Of a stretch of 64,000 bases of DNA, positions 36,633 through 45,766 are shown piece after piece. The notes under the pieces are model-generated. The model did no database searches, had not been told where the DNA came from, and saw only the letters and a program-made list of their open reading frames with translations. Origin of the DNA: Paenibacillus sp. FSL R5-0490 (GTDB taxonomy: Bacteria; Bacillota; Bacilli; Bacillales; Cytobacillaceae); the NCBI RefSeq assembly GCF_001956215.1, contig NZ_MRTQ01000007.1, positions 1-64,000 on the forward strand, written 5' to 3'. Every line of letters starts with the position of its first letter. Within the stretch, counting starts at the first letter, position 1. The position numbers and the translations under genes are program-made.

Positions 36633-36663
36633 AAAAAGAGTGCCCAAGTGCACTCTTTTTCTG
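36633..36663. terminator. Bidirectional terminator
   Basis: GAAAAAGAGTGC and GCACTCTTTTTC arms around CCAAGT, between the convergent kinase and exonuclease genes. Confidence 0.9.
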
Positions 36664-36672
36664 TATAGACTT

Positions 36673-37281
36673 TTAGCCAAGCCGGCCCTGGGCTGCTGGC
36701 TGGTATTTTCTCATTGGGCCTTTTGCAAGAACATCACGCATATAGTAGTCACCGGCCGGATTTGTTTTTCTCAGCAGTTCTAAGAGGTATGTAATATCAT
36801 CCATGGCGCGGTGTGTCTGGCTGTCTGCGATCCGGTGGGATTGAATAAGCGTCAGCAGCCTGCTGTCTGTAAAGCCGTATTCTTTCCAAGGAACACTTCT
36901 CATGGTGCAGTACCATTTTAATTCGTTAATATCTTCAGGATACATCCGGTATAAAAAGCTGCGGTCAAAGGATGCATTATGAGCGAAAACCGAATCAGCG
37001 TGAAAGAAGTATTTTTTTATTTTGATATCATCAAAGCTTTTTCCGATGACAGCTTCATAAGGAATCCCATGGACTCTGAATGCACGGCTGTAATTGTTTT
37101 TGGCCGATTTGCTGATGGGTTCCCGAAGGAAGGAGGATTTATCCTTTATATCAAGAATCTCCCCTGTGTCGGCACGGTATGAAAATAGCTTTAATGCCAG
37201 TTCGATGATTTCATCGGAATTTGGTCCTAGCCCCGTTGTCTCCACATCCAGCAGCAATCCCATCTTTTCCTGGTTTATCAT
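36673..37281 (-). CDS. DnaQ-like 3'-5' exonuclease (DEDDh)
   Basis: 202 residues. Exo I is LLDVETTG with Asp12 and Glu14, Exo II is AHNASFDRSF near 100, and Exo III is HRAMDDITYL near 157. The full DEDDh active site predicts a metal-dependent 3'-5' exonuclease, perhaps for proofreading, DNA repair or RNA trimming. It is a free-standing protein, not fused to a polymerase or helicase. GAGGAGG precedes the ATG. Confidence 0.87.
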   Translation of the reverse strand: MINQEKMGLLLDVETTGLGPNSDEIIELALKLFSYRADTGEILDIKDKSSFLREPISKSAKNNYSRAFRVHGIPYEAVIGKSFDDIKIKKYFFHADSVFAHNASFDRSFLYRMYPEDINELKWYCTMRSVPWKEYGFTDSRLLTLIQSHRIADSQTHRAMDDITYLLELLRKTNPAGDYYMRDVLAKGPMRKYQPAAQGRLG

Positions 37282-37351
37282 AGCCTGCCTCCTCTATTGA
37301 TTATAAATTAAGCATATAATAGAGGAGTGCTTATTGCCAGCGGAACCGCTC

Positions 37352-37576
37352 CTAGATCTTTTTATCGTTTTTCAAGCGGTCCACATAATCCGCATGATAA
37401 TTCTGATGCATGTATTCACGGTTTTTCATGGAATAGAAATATCCTGTTGAAAGAGACAGAAATGCGAACAGAAAGCCTACCCCAAAGCCGAAGTTGTGGT
37501 AGCCCATGACAATGCTGACAACGGTAGTGATCAAGAGCGCTACTAATATATAGAATAAAATGTTTTTGTTTTTCAA
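37352..37576 (-). CDS. Small two-helix membrane protein, unknown function
   Basis: 74 residues with two hydrophobic segments (about 6-24 and 29-48) and a His/Tyr/Asp-rich hydrophilic tail. The start is TTG at 37576, with AGGAGG seven bases upstream. I do not recognise the family. It lies between the exonuclease gene and a divergent membrane protein gene. Confidence 0.6.
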   Translation of the reverse strand: MKNKNILFYILVALLITTVVSIVMGYHNFGFGVGFLFAFLSLSTGYFYSMKNREYMHQNYHADYVDRLKNDKKI

Positions 37577-37682
37577 GGGTGTGCCTCCTCTTATTTGAAA
37601 CTAAAAAGCTGTCTTATTATTATACCAAAACCGAAACAAAACGGCCGCTTTATCCGTAAAGAATAACAAGGAGGTTTTTGCC

Positions 37683-38411
37683 ATGATTGGACTTGTCATT
37701 ACACAGATTTCTGTGATTCTGCTCTTCCTGATTCTGGGGTGGGCTGTACGATTCAAAAAAGCTTACTGGCTCATTTCCGGATTCGCCTCGCGGCCGGAGA
37801 TTGAACAAGAACAATTAATTAACAGCGGTTATCCGCAAAAAACCGGCAGCCTGCTCATTGGCACCGCTGTCGGAATGCTGGTGCTTCTGCCATTGACGTT
37901 TACAGGATTCAGATTTGCTGTGGAAGTGCAATTCGGTTTTATGCTGGTGGTTTTGCTTGGGGGATTCATTTATTTATCCAGATATGAAGTGCCGGCCAAA
38001 AGAAAACGAAGTTATATCATCGCTCTCATTCTTTTTATTGTGACGCTTGTCCCCCTCATTTACCTGACTCTCTCCAGCCATAAAGGCTATGAAATGGCAT
38101 TAGCAAAGGATTCATTTGAAATCTCCGGGATGTACGGAGACGAATGGGATTATCGGGATATTCAGTCTGATCAATTATTGGAGGAGATGCCTGAGGTTAC
38201 CTGGAAGCAGAATGGAATCGGCCTCCCCACCCTTTCACAGGGGCATTTTAAAGTGACTGGCTATGGCAGCAGCTTATTATTCATACAGAAAGGCCATACG
38301 CCGATCCTGTACATTGAACTTAAAGAAGATCAAATCTTTGTGAACAGCAAAGTTTCCGCAGAAACTGAAAGCTGGTACAAAGTTATGAAAGAAGAAGCGG
38401 ATATCAAATGA
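37683..38411 (+). CDS. DUF3784-like membrane protein with C-terminal PH-like region
   Basis: 242 residues. The N-terminal helix and the following WAVRFKKAYWLISGF resemble DUF3784. Further membrane segments lie near 55-72, 78-97 and 110-128. A soluble C-terminal domain (about 140-235) has the beta-strand pattern of bacterial PH domains. Function is unknown. AAGGAGG precedes the ATG. A short terminator follows. Confidence 0.65.
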   Translation: MIGLVITQISVILLFLILGWAVRFKKAYWLISGFASRPEIEQEQLINSGYPQKTGSLLIGTAVGMLVLLPLTFTGFRFAVEVQFGFMLVVLLGGFIYLSRYEVPAKRKRSYIIALILFIVTLVPLIYLTLSSHKGYEMALAKDSFEISGMYGDEWDYRDIQSDQLLEEMPEVTWKQNGIGLPTLSQGHFKVTGYGSSLLFIQKGHTPILYIELKEDQIFVNSKVSAETESWYKVMKEEADIK

Positions 38412-38431
38412 AGCCGCAACGGCTTTTGTTT
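38410..38431 (+). terminator. Short intrinsic terminator
   Basis: AAGCCG-CAA-CGGCTT followed by TTGTTT, overlapping the stop codon of the DUF3784-like gene. Confidence 0.55.
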
Positions 38432-38480
38432 GAATCCATAATTGGGTAATCATAGTAAAAACAGGAGGTGACTCGTTAAG

Positions 38481-39437
38481 GTGTCATATTTACTTTTAAT
38501 TATTGGATTTTTTTTATTGATTGCAGGGGCAAACTTTTTTGTGGATGGCGCTTCAAAAATTGCGGGGTTCCTAAAGATTTCCCCGCTGCTGGTCGGGCTG
38601 ACAATCGTTGCATTTGGAACGAGTTCACCTGAAGCCACTGTCAGCATTCTGGCTGCGCTGGATGGAAATGCCGATGTTGCTATAGGAAATGTTGTCGGCA
38701 GCAATATCTTTAATATCACGCTGGTGGTCGGTGTAACCGCCATGATTTTCCCTTTAAAAGTCGAAAGTGCAACCATCCGCAAGGAGATTCCCTTCACATT
38801 GCTTGCAACAGCCGCACTTATGATTTTTATAAGTGATGCATATCTTGACTCTATCAGCAGCAATGTGGTTTCACGCAGTGATGGTCTTGTGCTGCTGCTC
38901 ATATTTGCTGTATTCATGTACTACTTATTTGAAGTGGCCCGGGAGAGCCGAAGAAGCACAGAGTCTGCTCGTGTCAAAGCAAGTGCTGCCCAATGGACAA
39001 AGCAAAGTCTTTTGACGATTGCCGGATTGGCTGCCATTATTTTTGGCGGTGACCTGGTTGTTAAAAGCAGTACAGAAATTGCCTTTTCATTGGGGATGAG
39101 TGAAACATTGGTCGGCTTAACGATTGTTGCCATCGGAACTTCTCTGCCGGAGCTGGTGACATCTGTCGCCGCAGCCATAAAAAAAGAGAGTGAAATTGCT
39201 TTAGGAAATATCGTAGGAAGCAATATCTTTAACATCCTTTTCGTCCTTGGGGCATCGGCTTCTATATCTCCACTTCCTGTAGACCCTAAAATGTTCATCG
39301 ATATTACAATCTTAATTTTAATTACATTCGTGCTCCTTATTTTTTCAAGAAGCCATTATGCCATTGGAAAATATGAAGGGGGTTTTCTTGCAGCCTCTTA
39401 CATTATGTATTTGATCTATATCATAACGCGGAATTAA
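38481..39437 (+). CDS. caxA: Calcium/sodium antiporter (CaCA family, YrbG-like)
   Basis: 318 residues with ten membrane segments in two inverted halves. Each half carries the alpha-repeat motifs: FGTSSPEATVS and GNVVGSNIFNI in the first, IGTSLPELVTS and GNIVGSNIFNI in the second. It exchanges Ca2+ for Na+ across the membrane. The start is a GTG at 38481, 12 bases after AGGAGG, which is rather far; no better start is visible. Confidence 0.92.
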   Translation: MSYLLLIIGFFLLIAGANFFVDGASKIAGFLKISPLLVGLTIVAFGTSSPEATVSILAALDGNADVAIGNVVGSNIFNITLVVGVTAMIFPLKVESATIRKEIPFTLLATAALMIFISDAYLDSISSNVVSRSDGLVLLLIFAVFMYYLFEVARESRRSTESARVKASAAQWTKQSLLTIAGLAAIIFGGDLVVKSSTEIAFSLGMSETLVGLTIVAIGTSLPELVTSVAAAIKKESEIALGNIVGSNIFNILFVLGASASISPLPVDPKMFIDITILILITFVLLIFSRSHYAIGKYEGGFLAASYIMYLIYIITRN

Positions 39438-39442
39438 TTACA

Positions 39443-39475
39443 GTGCCGGTCCTTTTGGGTCTGCGCTTTTTTTAA
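39443..39475 (+). terminator. Terminator of the Na+/Ca2+ exchanger gene
   Basis: AGTGCCGGTCC and GGGTCTGCGCT pair with G-U wobbles around TTTT, followed by a seven-T run. Confidence 0.7.
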
Positions 39476-39559
39476 GCGGATGTTGTTTCTGAAAAATACT
39501 GCTGCTTCTCCACCTTTGCCGCTGCCGGCAGACATAAAGAGATGAATGCCCATACCACA

Positions 39560-39592
39560 AAAAAACCCCGGAGGAAAATTCTCCAGAGTCTT
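39560..39592 (-). terminator. Terminator of the ba3 oxidase operon
   Basis: ACTCTGGAG and CTCCGGGGT (G-U pairs) on the minus strand, followed by seven T residues, just after the subunit I stop. Confidence 0.75.
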
Positions 39593-39598
39593 TAATTA

Positions 39599-41065
39599 TC
39601 AGCCAGCAGCTGAGTTTTTGTTGTATGGAACTTTCGTGCCAACATTTCTTAACCCGGCAAAAAATCTTGCGGTGAAGATGATCGCAGCCAGAACGATAAA
39701 GATTCCGCTGACGGCGCCAACCTGGTCGGACAGCACCCATTGCGGCAGGTGCTCTGCCCATCTTCTTGGTGCACTGATCCCGCCGGCATAAAGGAAAGAG
39801 CCCACCAGACCTGTAAAAAACGCAAAATAGAGCGCGATGGTGAATGTGTCGATTCCCCTGTGCTGCTGATTGCCTTCGGTTTTATTGAAATAATACATAA
39901 ATCCGATAATCATAGCGACTACCCCCATTCCCATATATGTATGGAAATGTCCAGGAACCCATTTCGTATTATGCATCACATGATTGACAACAATGGTGGC
40001 ATCAATGATGGCCGGAATGGCTCCGGCCACCCATCCGAACATGGAAAGAAAAAACAGGCTTGAGGCAAAGTCCCACTTCATCCGCGAGCGGTAGACAATC
40101 ATAAGCGCACCGTAGGCCGTAACGACCATAACGGGCAAGCCGTTAGCATAGGAAAACACCTGCCCGATGATGAGCATCCATTTTGGCACCGCAAAGTCCA
40201 TCAGCAGATGGTGCGTATAAATCATTAAGGTAAAAAGTGTGGAGCAGTTCCAAGCAATTAAGAAGACTTTGTTAGCTTTCCACGGCCGTTTTGTATATTC
40301 TGAAAGGACCTCATAGACTGCAATAACAGCCATATAGATGGTGCAGTTTGCAAAGATATGGCCAAACGCATAGGTAAGATGCTTGGCAAGCAGCGGGTCT
40401 ATCGTAATGGCCGGATTGATAATATTCACCAATGATGCGGCCAGCACCGTGGCACCTGCCAGCAGTGCAGTCGAGTTAGTGATGATAACCATGGCCGTCG
40501 CCACGACAGCAGCAGGCGGCCCGTATCCTTTCTTCCCTCTGAAAATAATATCCCATCCGAGCGCCTTTCCGAGGCCCCCATAAACTGCTGTCAGCCTTGC
40601 AGCCAGGTACATGTACAGAAGCAAAAAGCCAATGCCGAGAATCAGCATGCCTGATAAGAAGAATACTGCCCCTGCTGCCCCGTACATTTTGGCTGACTGG
40701 GCAGGAAGCGGATATAAGAACGTCCATCCATCTGAAAAGTCAAAGACAAAAATAGCGATGAGGACCATCATGACTCCGGTTAAAAAAAGGACGAAGTTTA
40801 CAATGAGAATGGCTGGGTTAAGCTTTACGTATTTAGACAGGAAGTACCATAGAATGGCCGTTCCGCCCAATGCCGCGATGCCAACCATACCTGTACCGTG
40901 TGCAGTCATGATTTTATAAAACCATTGCGGTGTAATGCTGATCATTTCCCCCTGATTCATCAGCATAATAACCCCAAAGATCATCATAAGAATTAAAACA
41001 AGTGCCGTCACTGCCAGATGCCAAATCACTGCTTTCCTAGCTAAAGGGTGAATCGCTTCATTCAT
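39599..41065 (-). CDS. cbaA: Cytochrome b(o/a)3-type oxidase subunit I
   Basis: 488 residues from the ATG at 41065 with GGGGGAGC upstream. About thirteen membrane segments. Heme and CuB ligand histidines are visible in AHGTGMVG near 55, LTYAFGHIFANCTIYM near 230, YTHHLLMDFAVPKW near 290 and the heme-binding WVPGHFHTYMG near 385. The pattern is that of ba3-type, B-family heme-copper oxidases rather than the caa3 or aa3 enzymes. It reduces oxygen as a terminal oxidase with high oxygen affinity. The start overlaps the subunit II stop by eight bases. Confidence 0.92.
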   Translation of the reverse strand: MNEAIHPLARKAVIWHLAVTALVLILMMIFGVIMLMNQGEMISITPQWFYKIMTAHGTGMVGIAALGGTAILWYFLSKYVKLNPAILIVNFVLFLTGVMMVLIAIFVFDFSDGWTFLYPLPAQSAKMYGAAGAVFFLSGMLILGIGFLLLYMYLAARLTAVYGGLGKALGWDIIFRGKKGYGPPAAVVATAMVIITNSTALLAGATVLAASLVNIINPAITIDPLLAKHLTYAFGHIFANCTIYMAVIAVYEVLSEYTKRPWKANKVFLIAWNCSTLFTLMIYTHHLLMDFAVPKWMLIIGQVFSYANGLPVMVVTAYGALMIVYRSRMKWDFASSLFFLSMFGWVAGAIPAIIDATIVVNHVMHNTKWVPGHFHTYMGMGVVAMIIGFMYYFNKTEGNQQHRGIDTFTIALYFAFFTGLVGSFLYAGGISAPRRWAEHLPQWVLSDQVGAVSGIFIVLAAIIFTARFFAGLRNVGTKVPYNKNSAAG

Positions 41066-41609
41066 CAGATGCTCCCCCTTCCGGTTCGACGACAATTTCT
41101 TTGACCATCACATGATGGCCGGTTGAACAGTATTCAAGACATAGAATCTGATAAGTTCCAGGCTCTTCAAAGGTATAGTAAACGGTATTTGTATATTCAG
41201 GCATGGCCTGAGTCTGTGCGACGAGCTCCATTTTTTCATTGTATAAGCCGAAACCATGGGTAACATCCGAGGCTGTCACATCAAATTGAACTTTATCCCC
41301 AACCTTAAACCTTTCCTCACTCATCTCCCACGCGTATTGGATTCCGGTTACCTTCACTATCTTCGTTTCACTAAAACCTTCCGCTTCGGCCTGATTGCGG
41401 TCATACGGCAGCCTGCCAAGCGTCATAACAGTAGCAAAAGCCATAATGGCAATAAGTCCGAGAAAATAGAATTTCCTGATTTTATATCCTTTTTCCTGAA
41501 TGGCACTATATTCACCGCTGCGCCTGGATTCACCGTAAACAAACGCAAAAGCAAGCGCCAGCAGAAAAACAAAGAAAACAGTCGCATACATGGCGATAAG
41601 CTGATACAT
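41058..41609 (-). CDS. cbaB: Cytochrome b(o/a)3-type oxidase subunit II (CuA)
   Basis: 183 residues from the ATG at 41609 (GGGAGGGG upstream; the 12-residue longer frame lacks a site). One N-terminal membrane anchor is followed by a cupredoxin domain. The CuA ligands are in LCLEYCSTGHHVM near 160-172, with an upstream His in VTHGFG near 130. It accepts electrons from cytochrome c and passes them to subunit I. No small subunit IIa gene is visible in the 160 bp upstream, although ba3 operons often carry one. Confidence 0.92.
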   Translation of the reverse strand: MYQLIAMYATVFFVFLLALAFAFVYGESRRSGEYSAIQEKGYKIRKFYFLGLIAIMAFATVMTLGRLPYDRNQAEAEGFSETKIVKVTGIQYAWEMSEERFKVGDKVQFDVTASDVTHGFGLYNEKMELVAQTQAMPEYTNTVYYTFEEPGTYQILCLEYCSTGHHVMVKEIVVEPEGGASDE

Positions 41610-41730
41610 TTCTACCCCTCCCAAAAAATATTCAACAATCCCCAAACCCTATTTTATGGAAGCTTAAAAATTAATTCGGTGATATATGTCCTATTTAACG
41701 ATTTTTTTAAAAAAATTTCCTCACAAAAAA

Positions 41731-41757
41731 AATGCCCTGGATTTTCAGGACATTTTC
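41731..41757 (-). terminator. Terminator of the GNAT/DinB transcript
   Basis: AAATGTCCTG and CAGGGCATTT arms around AAAATC with eight T residues on the minus strand. The stop codon of the restored GNAT frame lies within this hairpin. Confidence 0.75.
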
Positions 41758-42544
41758 TTATCAATCGTGTACATCATCCAAAAACCTGTATCTTCAAAAC
41801 CGATACGTTTATAGATAGCGCCTGCTGCCGGGTATCATAAAACAGGCACAGCTCTTTATTTTCCGAAAGGAGCTGGCGGCAGAGCTTGACCATGCACTGA
41901 GTGGCAAACCCCATCTTCTTGAATTCACTTTTTGTTGCTACACCTACAACCATGGCTGAAAGGGAATTTTCAGCTGTCGTTGAAGCAGTGCTGACCATCA
42001 TCCCATCCTCTTTGATAAAAAAGGAACGCGATGAGCCATCCTTTAGCCCCCTGCGCTTTCGTTCAACAGTAATGGCGGAATCGCTGAATTCCGGAATGCT
42101 GTTCAGAAGCTCAACAAGCTGTTCTGCATCATCAGGAACAGCCTGGCACACTGCTGATACTTCAACACCTTCTGCATTTAACTTTGTACATTTTGCATAA
42201 TAGGTTTCCCGCTTTCTTTTTATGCGGTGTGATACATAAGGTTCAATTTCCGCCGTTACAGCTTTTAGGCCGGACATCATTCCAAACTTCGGGTCCTCAA
42301 GCATTATCTCCGCAAATCCCTTGGCGTTAAAGTCTCCTGCTGTATATGGGATGAAATTTTCTTCATATTTCAATAAAACTGCCTTTAATTTGCCATCTTC
42401 CCCAAAGTCCCCCCATACTTTTTGAAATTCCTGTTCATAGCCGTATGCTTCAATATCTCCAATAATGAACAGATTCTCAGCCGGCTGCTGTTTTAAAAGA
42501 CTGAAACACATTTCATGATCTTGTTCAGTAAGTTGTCTGATCAT
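41745..42544 (-). pseudogene. GNAT N-acetyltransferase with C-terminal frameshift
   Basis: The open frame from 42544 runs to 41774, giving 256 residues with an N-terminal GNAT-related domain and a C-terminal motif A region (VVGVATKSEFKKMGFATQCM near 215). After LCLFYD the frame drifts into TRQQALSINVSV. Shifting one base at about 41833 restores NPAAGAIYKRIGFEDTGFW, the canonical GNAT C-terminus, which ends at a TGA inside the terminator. One A appears to be missing in GATAACCCG. Either the gene is recently mutated or this is a sequencing error. The start overlaps the DinB gene by 20 bases. Confidence 0.82.
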
Positions 42545-43013
42545 ATTTAATTAATCTCCTTCCGATCAAATTGGCTGATACAGGCGGGAGATTCAGGTCC
42601 CTTGCCCAGACTGACAGCTGTCCAATATGATGGATTTCATGGGCAATGACATGGTTCAGGATATCTCCCTTTTTATACTGCTTCTCCATCCATGGCGGTG
42701 TAACAAACTCATTGTATGGAATTGGCCATTCCTCCTGAAAAAAGTGTTCTAACCCCCTGCGGTATTCTTCAGAAAGTGCCATTACTTTATCCAATTGGGC
42801 ATAGTCGGAAAACAGAGGATCCTTCACTTCCTTGCCCTGTATCACACAAATCCAGCTGTATTCTACATCTGCGATATGAAAGAGGGTTTCCAGAATGCCT
42901 CCAACTCCTCCAGTCCGGTTGGCATTCAGCTCTTCGGCTGAGAGCTGACGGCACCATTCAAACCACTCATCACGCACTTGCCAGTTATATCGGAATAATG
43001 TCAGCAATTTCAC
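42525..43013 (-). CDS. DinB-family protein
   Basis: 162 residues with the DinB/YfiT four-helix-bundle signature. Metal-binding histidines are at LFHIADVEYSW near 46 and HVIAHEIHHIGQLSVWA near 125. These are putative metal-dependent enzymes or bacillithiol transferase-like proteins; the substrate is unknown. The start is GTG at 43013 next to AGGAGG, or the TTG two codons later, which has better spacing. It is translationally coupled to the frameshifted GNAT gene. A second DinB gene is at 52663. Confidence 0.8.
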   Translation of the reverse strand: MKLLTLFRYNWQVRDEWFEWCRQLSAEELNANRTGGVGGILETLFHIADVEYSWICVIQGKEVKDPLFSDYAQLDKVMALSEEYRRGLEHFFQEEWPIPYNEFVTPPWMEKQYKKGDILNHVIAHEIHHIGQLSVWARDLNLPPVSANLIGRRLIKYDQTTY

Positions 43014-43147
43014 TTACCTCCTTGTCCGGATACCTTTGAATTTCGTCAGCATATGGGAATTTCCTGCAAATTTATTTTTCAGCCGCATAATTACTTGCCA
43101 TATATTTAATCCTAAAGGAAGCAGCATGAGAAGAAAGGGGATTGCAT

Positions 43148-44662
43148 GTGAAGAAAAACTTAATGGTTTTCTATATATCGGCCGCCATTTTATTATTGCT
43201 TGTTTTATTCGGTGTTTTTGTCCCGGATTCACTGGAGAGTGTGACAGCAAATGTACAGGCCTTTATCACCGATAAATTCGGCTGGTATTATTTGATCCTT
43301 GTTTCGTTTATTGTCATAGTTTGTTTATATTTTTTAATCAGCCCTTTAGGAAGAATCAAGCTTGGGAAGCAGGATGATAAACCGGAATTTACCCGTCCTA
43401 CCTGGTTTGCGATGCTGTTCAGCGCGGGGATGGGAATCGGGCTGGTTTTCTGGGGTTCAGCAGAACCGATTTATCACTATGCAGTAGGGTCTCCAACCGG
43501 AGGTTCAGTGGGGACGGACGAGGCGATTAAGAATGCGATGAGATATACGTACTTCCATTGGGGCATACATGCCTGGGCCATCTATGGAATTGTCGCACTT
43601 GTGCTGGCTTATTTTAATTTCCGTCATGGGGAACCTGGCCTGATCAGTGCCACGTTAAAGCCCATATTGGGAGACCGTACACAGGGGGTTACAGGAAAAG
43701 TCATTGATATTCTTTCAGTGGTAGCGACCGTTATCGGTGTGGCAACAACACTTGGGTTTGGAGCAGTGCAGATTAACGGAGGATTGTCATATCTATACGG
43801 CCTTCCTGTAAATTTCACCGTACAGTTTGTGATTGTCGCGATTGTTACAGTCCTGTTTATTCTCTCGGCCCTGTCCGGTCTTGGAAAGGGCATCAAGATT
43901 TTGAGCAATGCCAATATGTTTTTGGCAGCAGTTTTGTTTCTCTTGACCTTCTTTCTTGGACCTTCTTTATTTATATTGAACCTGTTCACCAATACGCTTG
44001 GAAGCTACCTTCAATATTTGCCGGGCATGAGCCTCAGGATTGCTCCTCTGAATCCGGAGGTCAGGGAGTGGATCAATGGCTGGACAATTTTTTACTGGGC
44101 CTGGTGGATTGCCTGGGCGCCGTTCGTTGGCATATTCATTGCCCGTGTTTCCAAAGGAAGAACCATCCGGGAATTTGTCTTTGGGGTCCTGCTTATTCCG
44201 TCTCTAATTGGATTTATTTGGTTTGCCGCATTCGGGGGAACCGCCATTATGCAGGAGCACCAGGGCACAGCGAAAATCTCGGAATTGGCTACTGAAGAAG
44301 CACTCTTTGGCGTATTCTCTAACCTTCCGATGGGTACAGTCCTGTCAATCATCGCCATTTTGCTCATTTGCACGTTCTTTATTACTTCGGCCGACTCCGG
44401 CACCTATGTATTAGGAATGATGACGACAAATGGTTCGCACCATCCCGGCAACAAGATAAAACTAGTGTGGGGAATATTGCTTGCTGCCATTTCTTTGGTC
44501 CTGCTTTATTCCGGCGGACTGCAGGCTCTGCAGAATACAATGATTGCAGCAGCTCTTCCCTTTTCCGTTATTATGGCTTTAATGACCTTCAGTCTGATCA
44601 AGGCTCTCCAGAAAGAAGCCAAGGAGCTTGGGATTGGGAAGATTCCGAAGAAGAAAGTGTAG
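43148..44662 (+). CDS. opuD: BCCT-family glycine betaine/choline transporter
   Basis: 504 residues from the GTG at 43148, which has AAGGGG seven bases upstream. Twelve membrane segments. BCCT signatures include FSAGMGIGLVFWGSAEPIYHY near 90 and WTIFYWAWWIAWAPFVGIFIARVSKGRTIREF near 310. It imports betaine or related osmolytes with sodium for osmoprotection. It resembles OpuD; the exact substrate is not certain. Monocistronic with a strong terminator. Confidence 0.88.
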   Translation: MKKNLMVFYISAAILLLLVLFGVFVPDSLESVTANVQAFITDKFGWYYLILVSFIVIVCLYFLISPLGRIKLGKQDDKPEFTRPTWFAMLFSAGMGIGLVFWGSAEPIYHYAVGSPTGGSVGTDEAIKNAMRYTYFHWGIHAWAIYGIVALVLAYFNFRHGEPGLISATLKPILGDRTQGVTGKVIDILSVVATVIGVATTLGFGAVQINGGLSYLYGLPVNFTVQFVIVAIVTVLFILSALSGLGKGIKILSNANMFLAAVLFLLTFFLGPSLFILNLFTNTLGSYLQYLPGMSLRIAPLNPEVREWINGWTIFYWAWWIAWAPFVGIFIARVSKGRTIREFVFGVLLIPSLIGFIWFAAFGGTAIMQEHQGTAKISELATEEALFGVFSNLPMGTVLSIIAILLICTFFITSADSGTYVLGMMTTNGSHHPGNKIKLVWGILLAAISLVLLYSGGLQALQNTMIAAALPFSVIMALMTFSLIKALQKEAKELGIGKIPKKKV

Positions 44663-44667
44663 ATGCA

Positions 44668-44701
44668 AAAACCTGCAGATCTGGCATCTGCAGGTTTTTT
44701 G
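44668..44701 (+). terminator. Terminator of the BCCT gene
   Basis: AAAACCTGCAGAT and ATCTGCAGGTTTT arms around CTGGC, then T residues; probably works in both directions. Confidence 0.9.
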
Positions 44702-44705
44702 ATGG

Positions 44706-45569
44706 TTATTTTACCGGAATCCAGATCTCTGAATAATAATCCGGATCGGATGCATCACCTGCTGTATAGACTTCCAGTTCAGGTGCAGCAACATGTTCAT
44801 AGCCGCTTGATGGAAACCATTCCGAGAAGATTTTTTTCCAGGTGTTTTGCATGGCATGCGGCATGGCGCCATGTACTTCGAACACCGCCCATTTGGAGGC
44901 CGGGACTTGCAGGGTGTCAAAGCTGTCAGGCTTTTCACCTTCAAAGCTTGCGGCAATCCAGTAATCCATGCTCTCAGGCTTCTGGCTGCGGTTATCCACA
45001 CACACGCCGAGAATACCTTTGATATCCCCATTATTCAGCTTGAACAGCTTATCGGAGGTGCCGTTACTGTTTACTTCATCCCACAATTTCGGGATACCGG
45101 CCAGATTTTCTTCATTGACCAAAGAGAACTCCTTTTTGATGCCAGCGACTTGAAAAGCTTCTTTTTCGACAATGGCATATTGCATTGGTTCTGCCCCTTT
45201 CAGACTAACCTGGATTACCAGGCGGTTATAGGATTTCAGCTTTCCGGAAAAGTTTCTGGCTTCCGTCGGGTTCATGCCATGCTGTCTGCGGAAAGCCTTT
45301 GTAAAAGCTTCAGGAGTGTCATAGCCATATTTATAGGCGAGGTCAATCACTTTGAGATCTGTACAAACCAGGTCCTGTGCAGCGAACGTTAATCTTCTGC
45401 CCCGGATATATTCGCCCACCGGCATATCTGTCAGAATGGCAAACATGCGCTGAAAATGAAATATGGAGGAGTTCGCCGCTTCCGCTGCTCTCTGAACTGA
45501 AAAATCCTCATCCAGCAAATGCTCCTCTATATAATCAATAGCCTTCTGCAGCGATTCAATCCATGACAT
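44706..45569 (-). CDS. AraC-family regulator with GyrI-like effector domain
   Basis: 287 residues. The N-terminal AraC-type DNA-binding domain (about 5-105) has two helix-turn-helix motifs, the second in GYDTPEAFTKAFRRQHGMNPTE. The C-terminal GyrI-like small-molecule domain (about 125-287) is typical of Rob/BmrR-type regulators. It may respond to a lipophilic compound and control drug or stress genes. AAGGGAG precedes the ATG. No efflux gene is directly adjacent. Confidence 0.87.
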   Translation of the reverse strand: MSWIESLQKAIDYIEEHLLDEDFSVQRAAEAANSSIFHFQRMFAILTDMPVGEYIRGRRLTFAAQDLVCTDLKVIDLAYKYGYDTPEAFTKAFRRQHGMNPTEARNFSGKLKSYNRLVIQVSLKGAEPMQYAIVEKEAFQVAGIKKEFSLVNEENLAGIPKLWDEVNSNGTSDKLFKLNNGDIKGILGVCVDNRSQKPESMDYWIAASFEGEKPDSFDTLQVPASKWAVFEVHGAMPHAMQNTWKKIFSEWFPSSGYEHVAAPELEVYTAGDASDPDYYSEIWIPVK

Positions 45570-45703
45570 TACTGATCACTCCCTTATGTATATCCTATCT
45601 ATATCTCTTCTTGGCTTCCTGTCATTTTTTGCTTTGTTTTGGCAGGCGATAATAATGAATTCTTATTTCAGGCGGAGAATACCTGCTGAAAGGGGAATTT
45701 TAG

Positions 45704-45760
45704 ATGCGGTTTTTAATGGTCAGTCTCTGCATTATTTCGGCGATTCAAAAGATCATATAA
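45704..45760 (+). CDS. Possible 18-codon hydrophobic peptide
   Basis: ATG preceded by AAAGGGGA, then 18 codons of mostly hydrophobic residues (MRFLMVSLCIISAIQKII) and a TAA about ten bases before the IS605-like element. It could be a tiny membrane peptide, the stump of a gene cut by the insertion, or chance. Confidence 0.2.
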   Translation: MRFLMVSLCIISAIQKII

Positions 45761-45766
45761 AGTGAA

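Noticed and set aside
39479..39560. A 28-codon minus-strand peptide after the oxidase terminator, considered as a small oxidase subunit
   Set aside because: It lies after the terminator, has no ribosome site and does not resemble subunit IIa.
39438..39761. 107-codon minus-strand frame at the end of the ba3 oxidase gene
   Set aside because: Out of frame with subunit I and crosses its terminator; Trp/Arg-rich composition is typical of a shadow frame.
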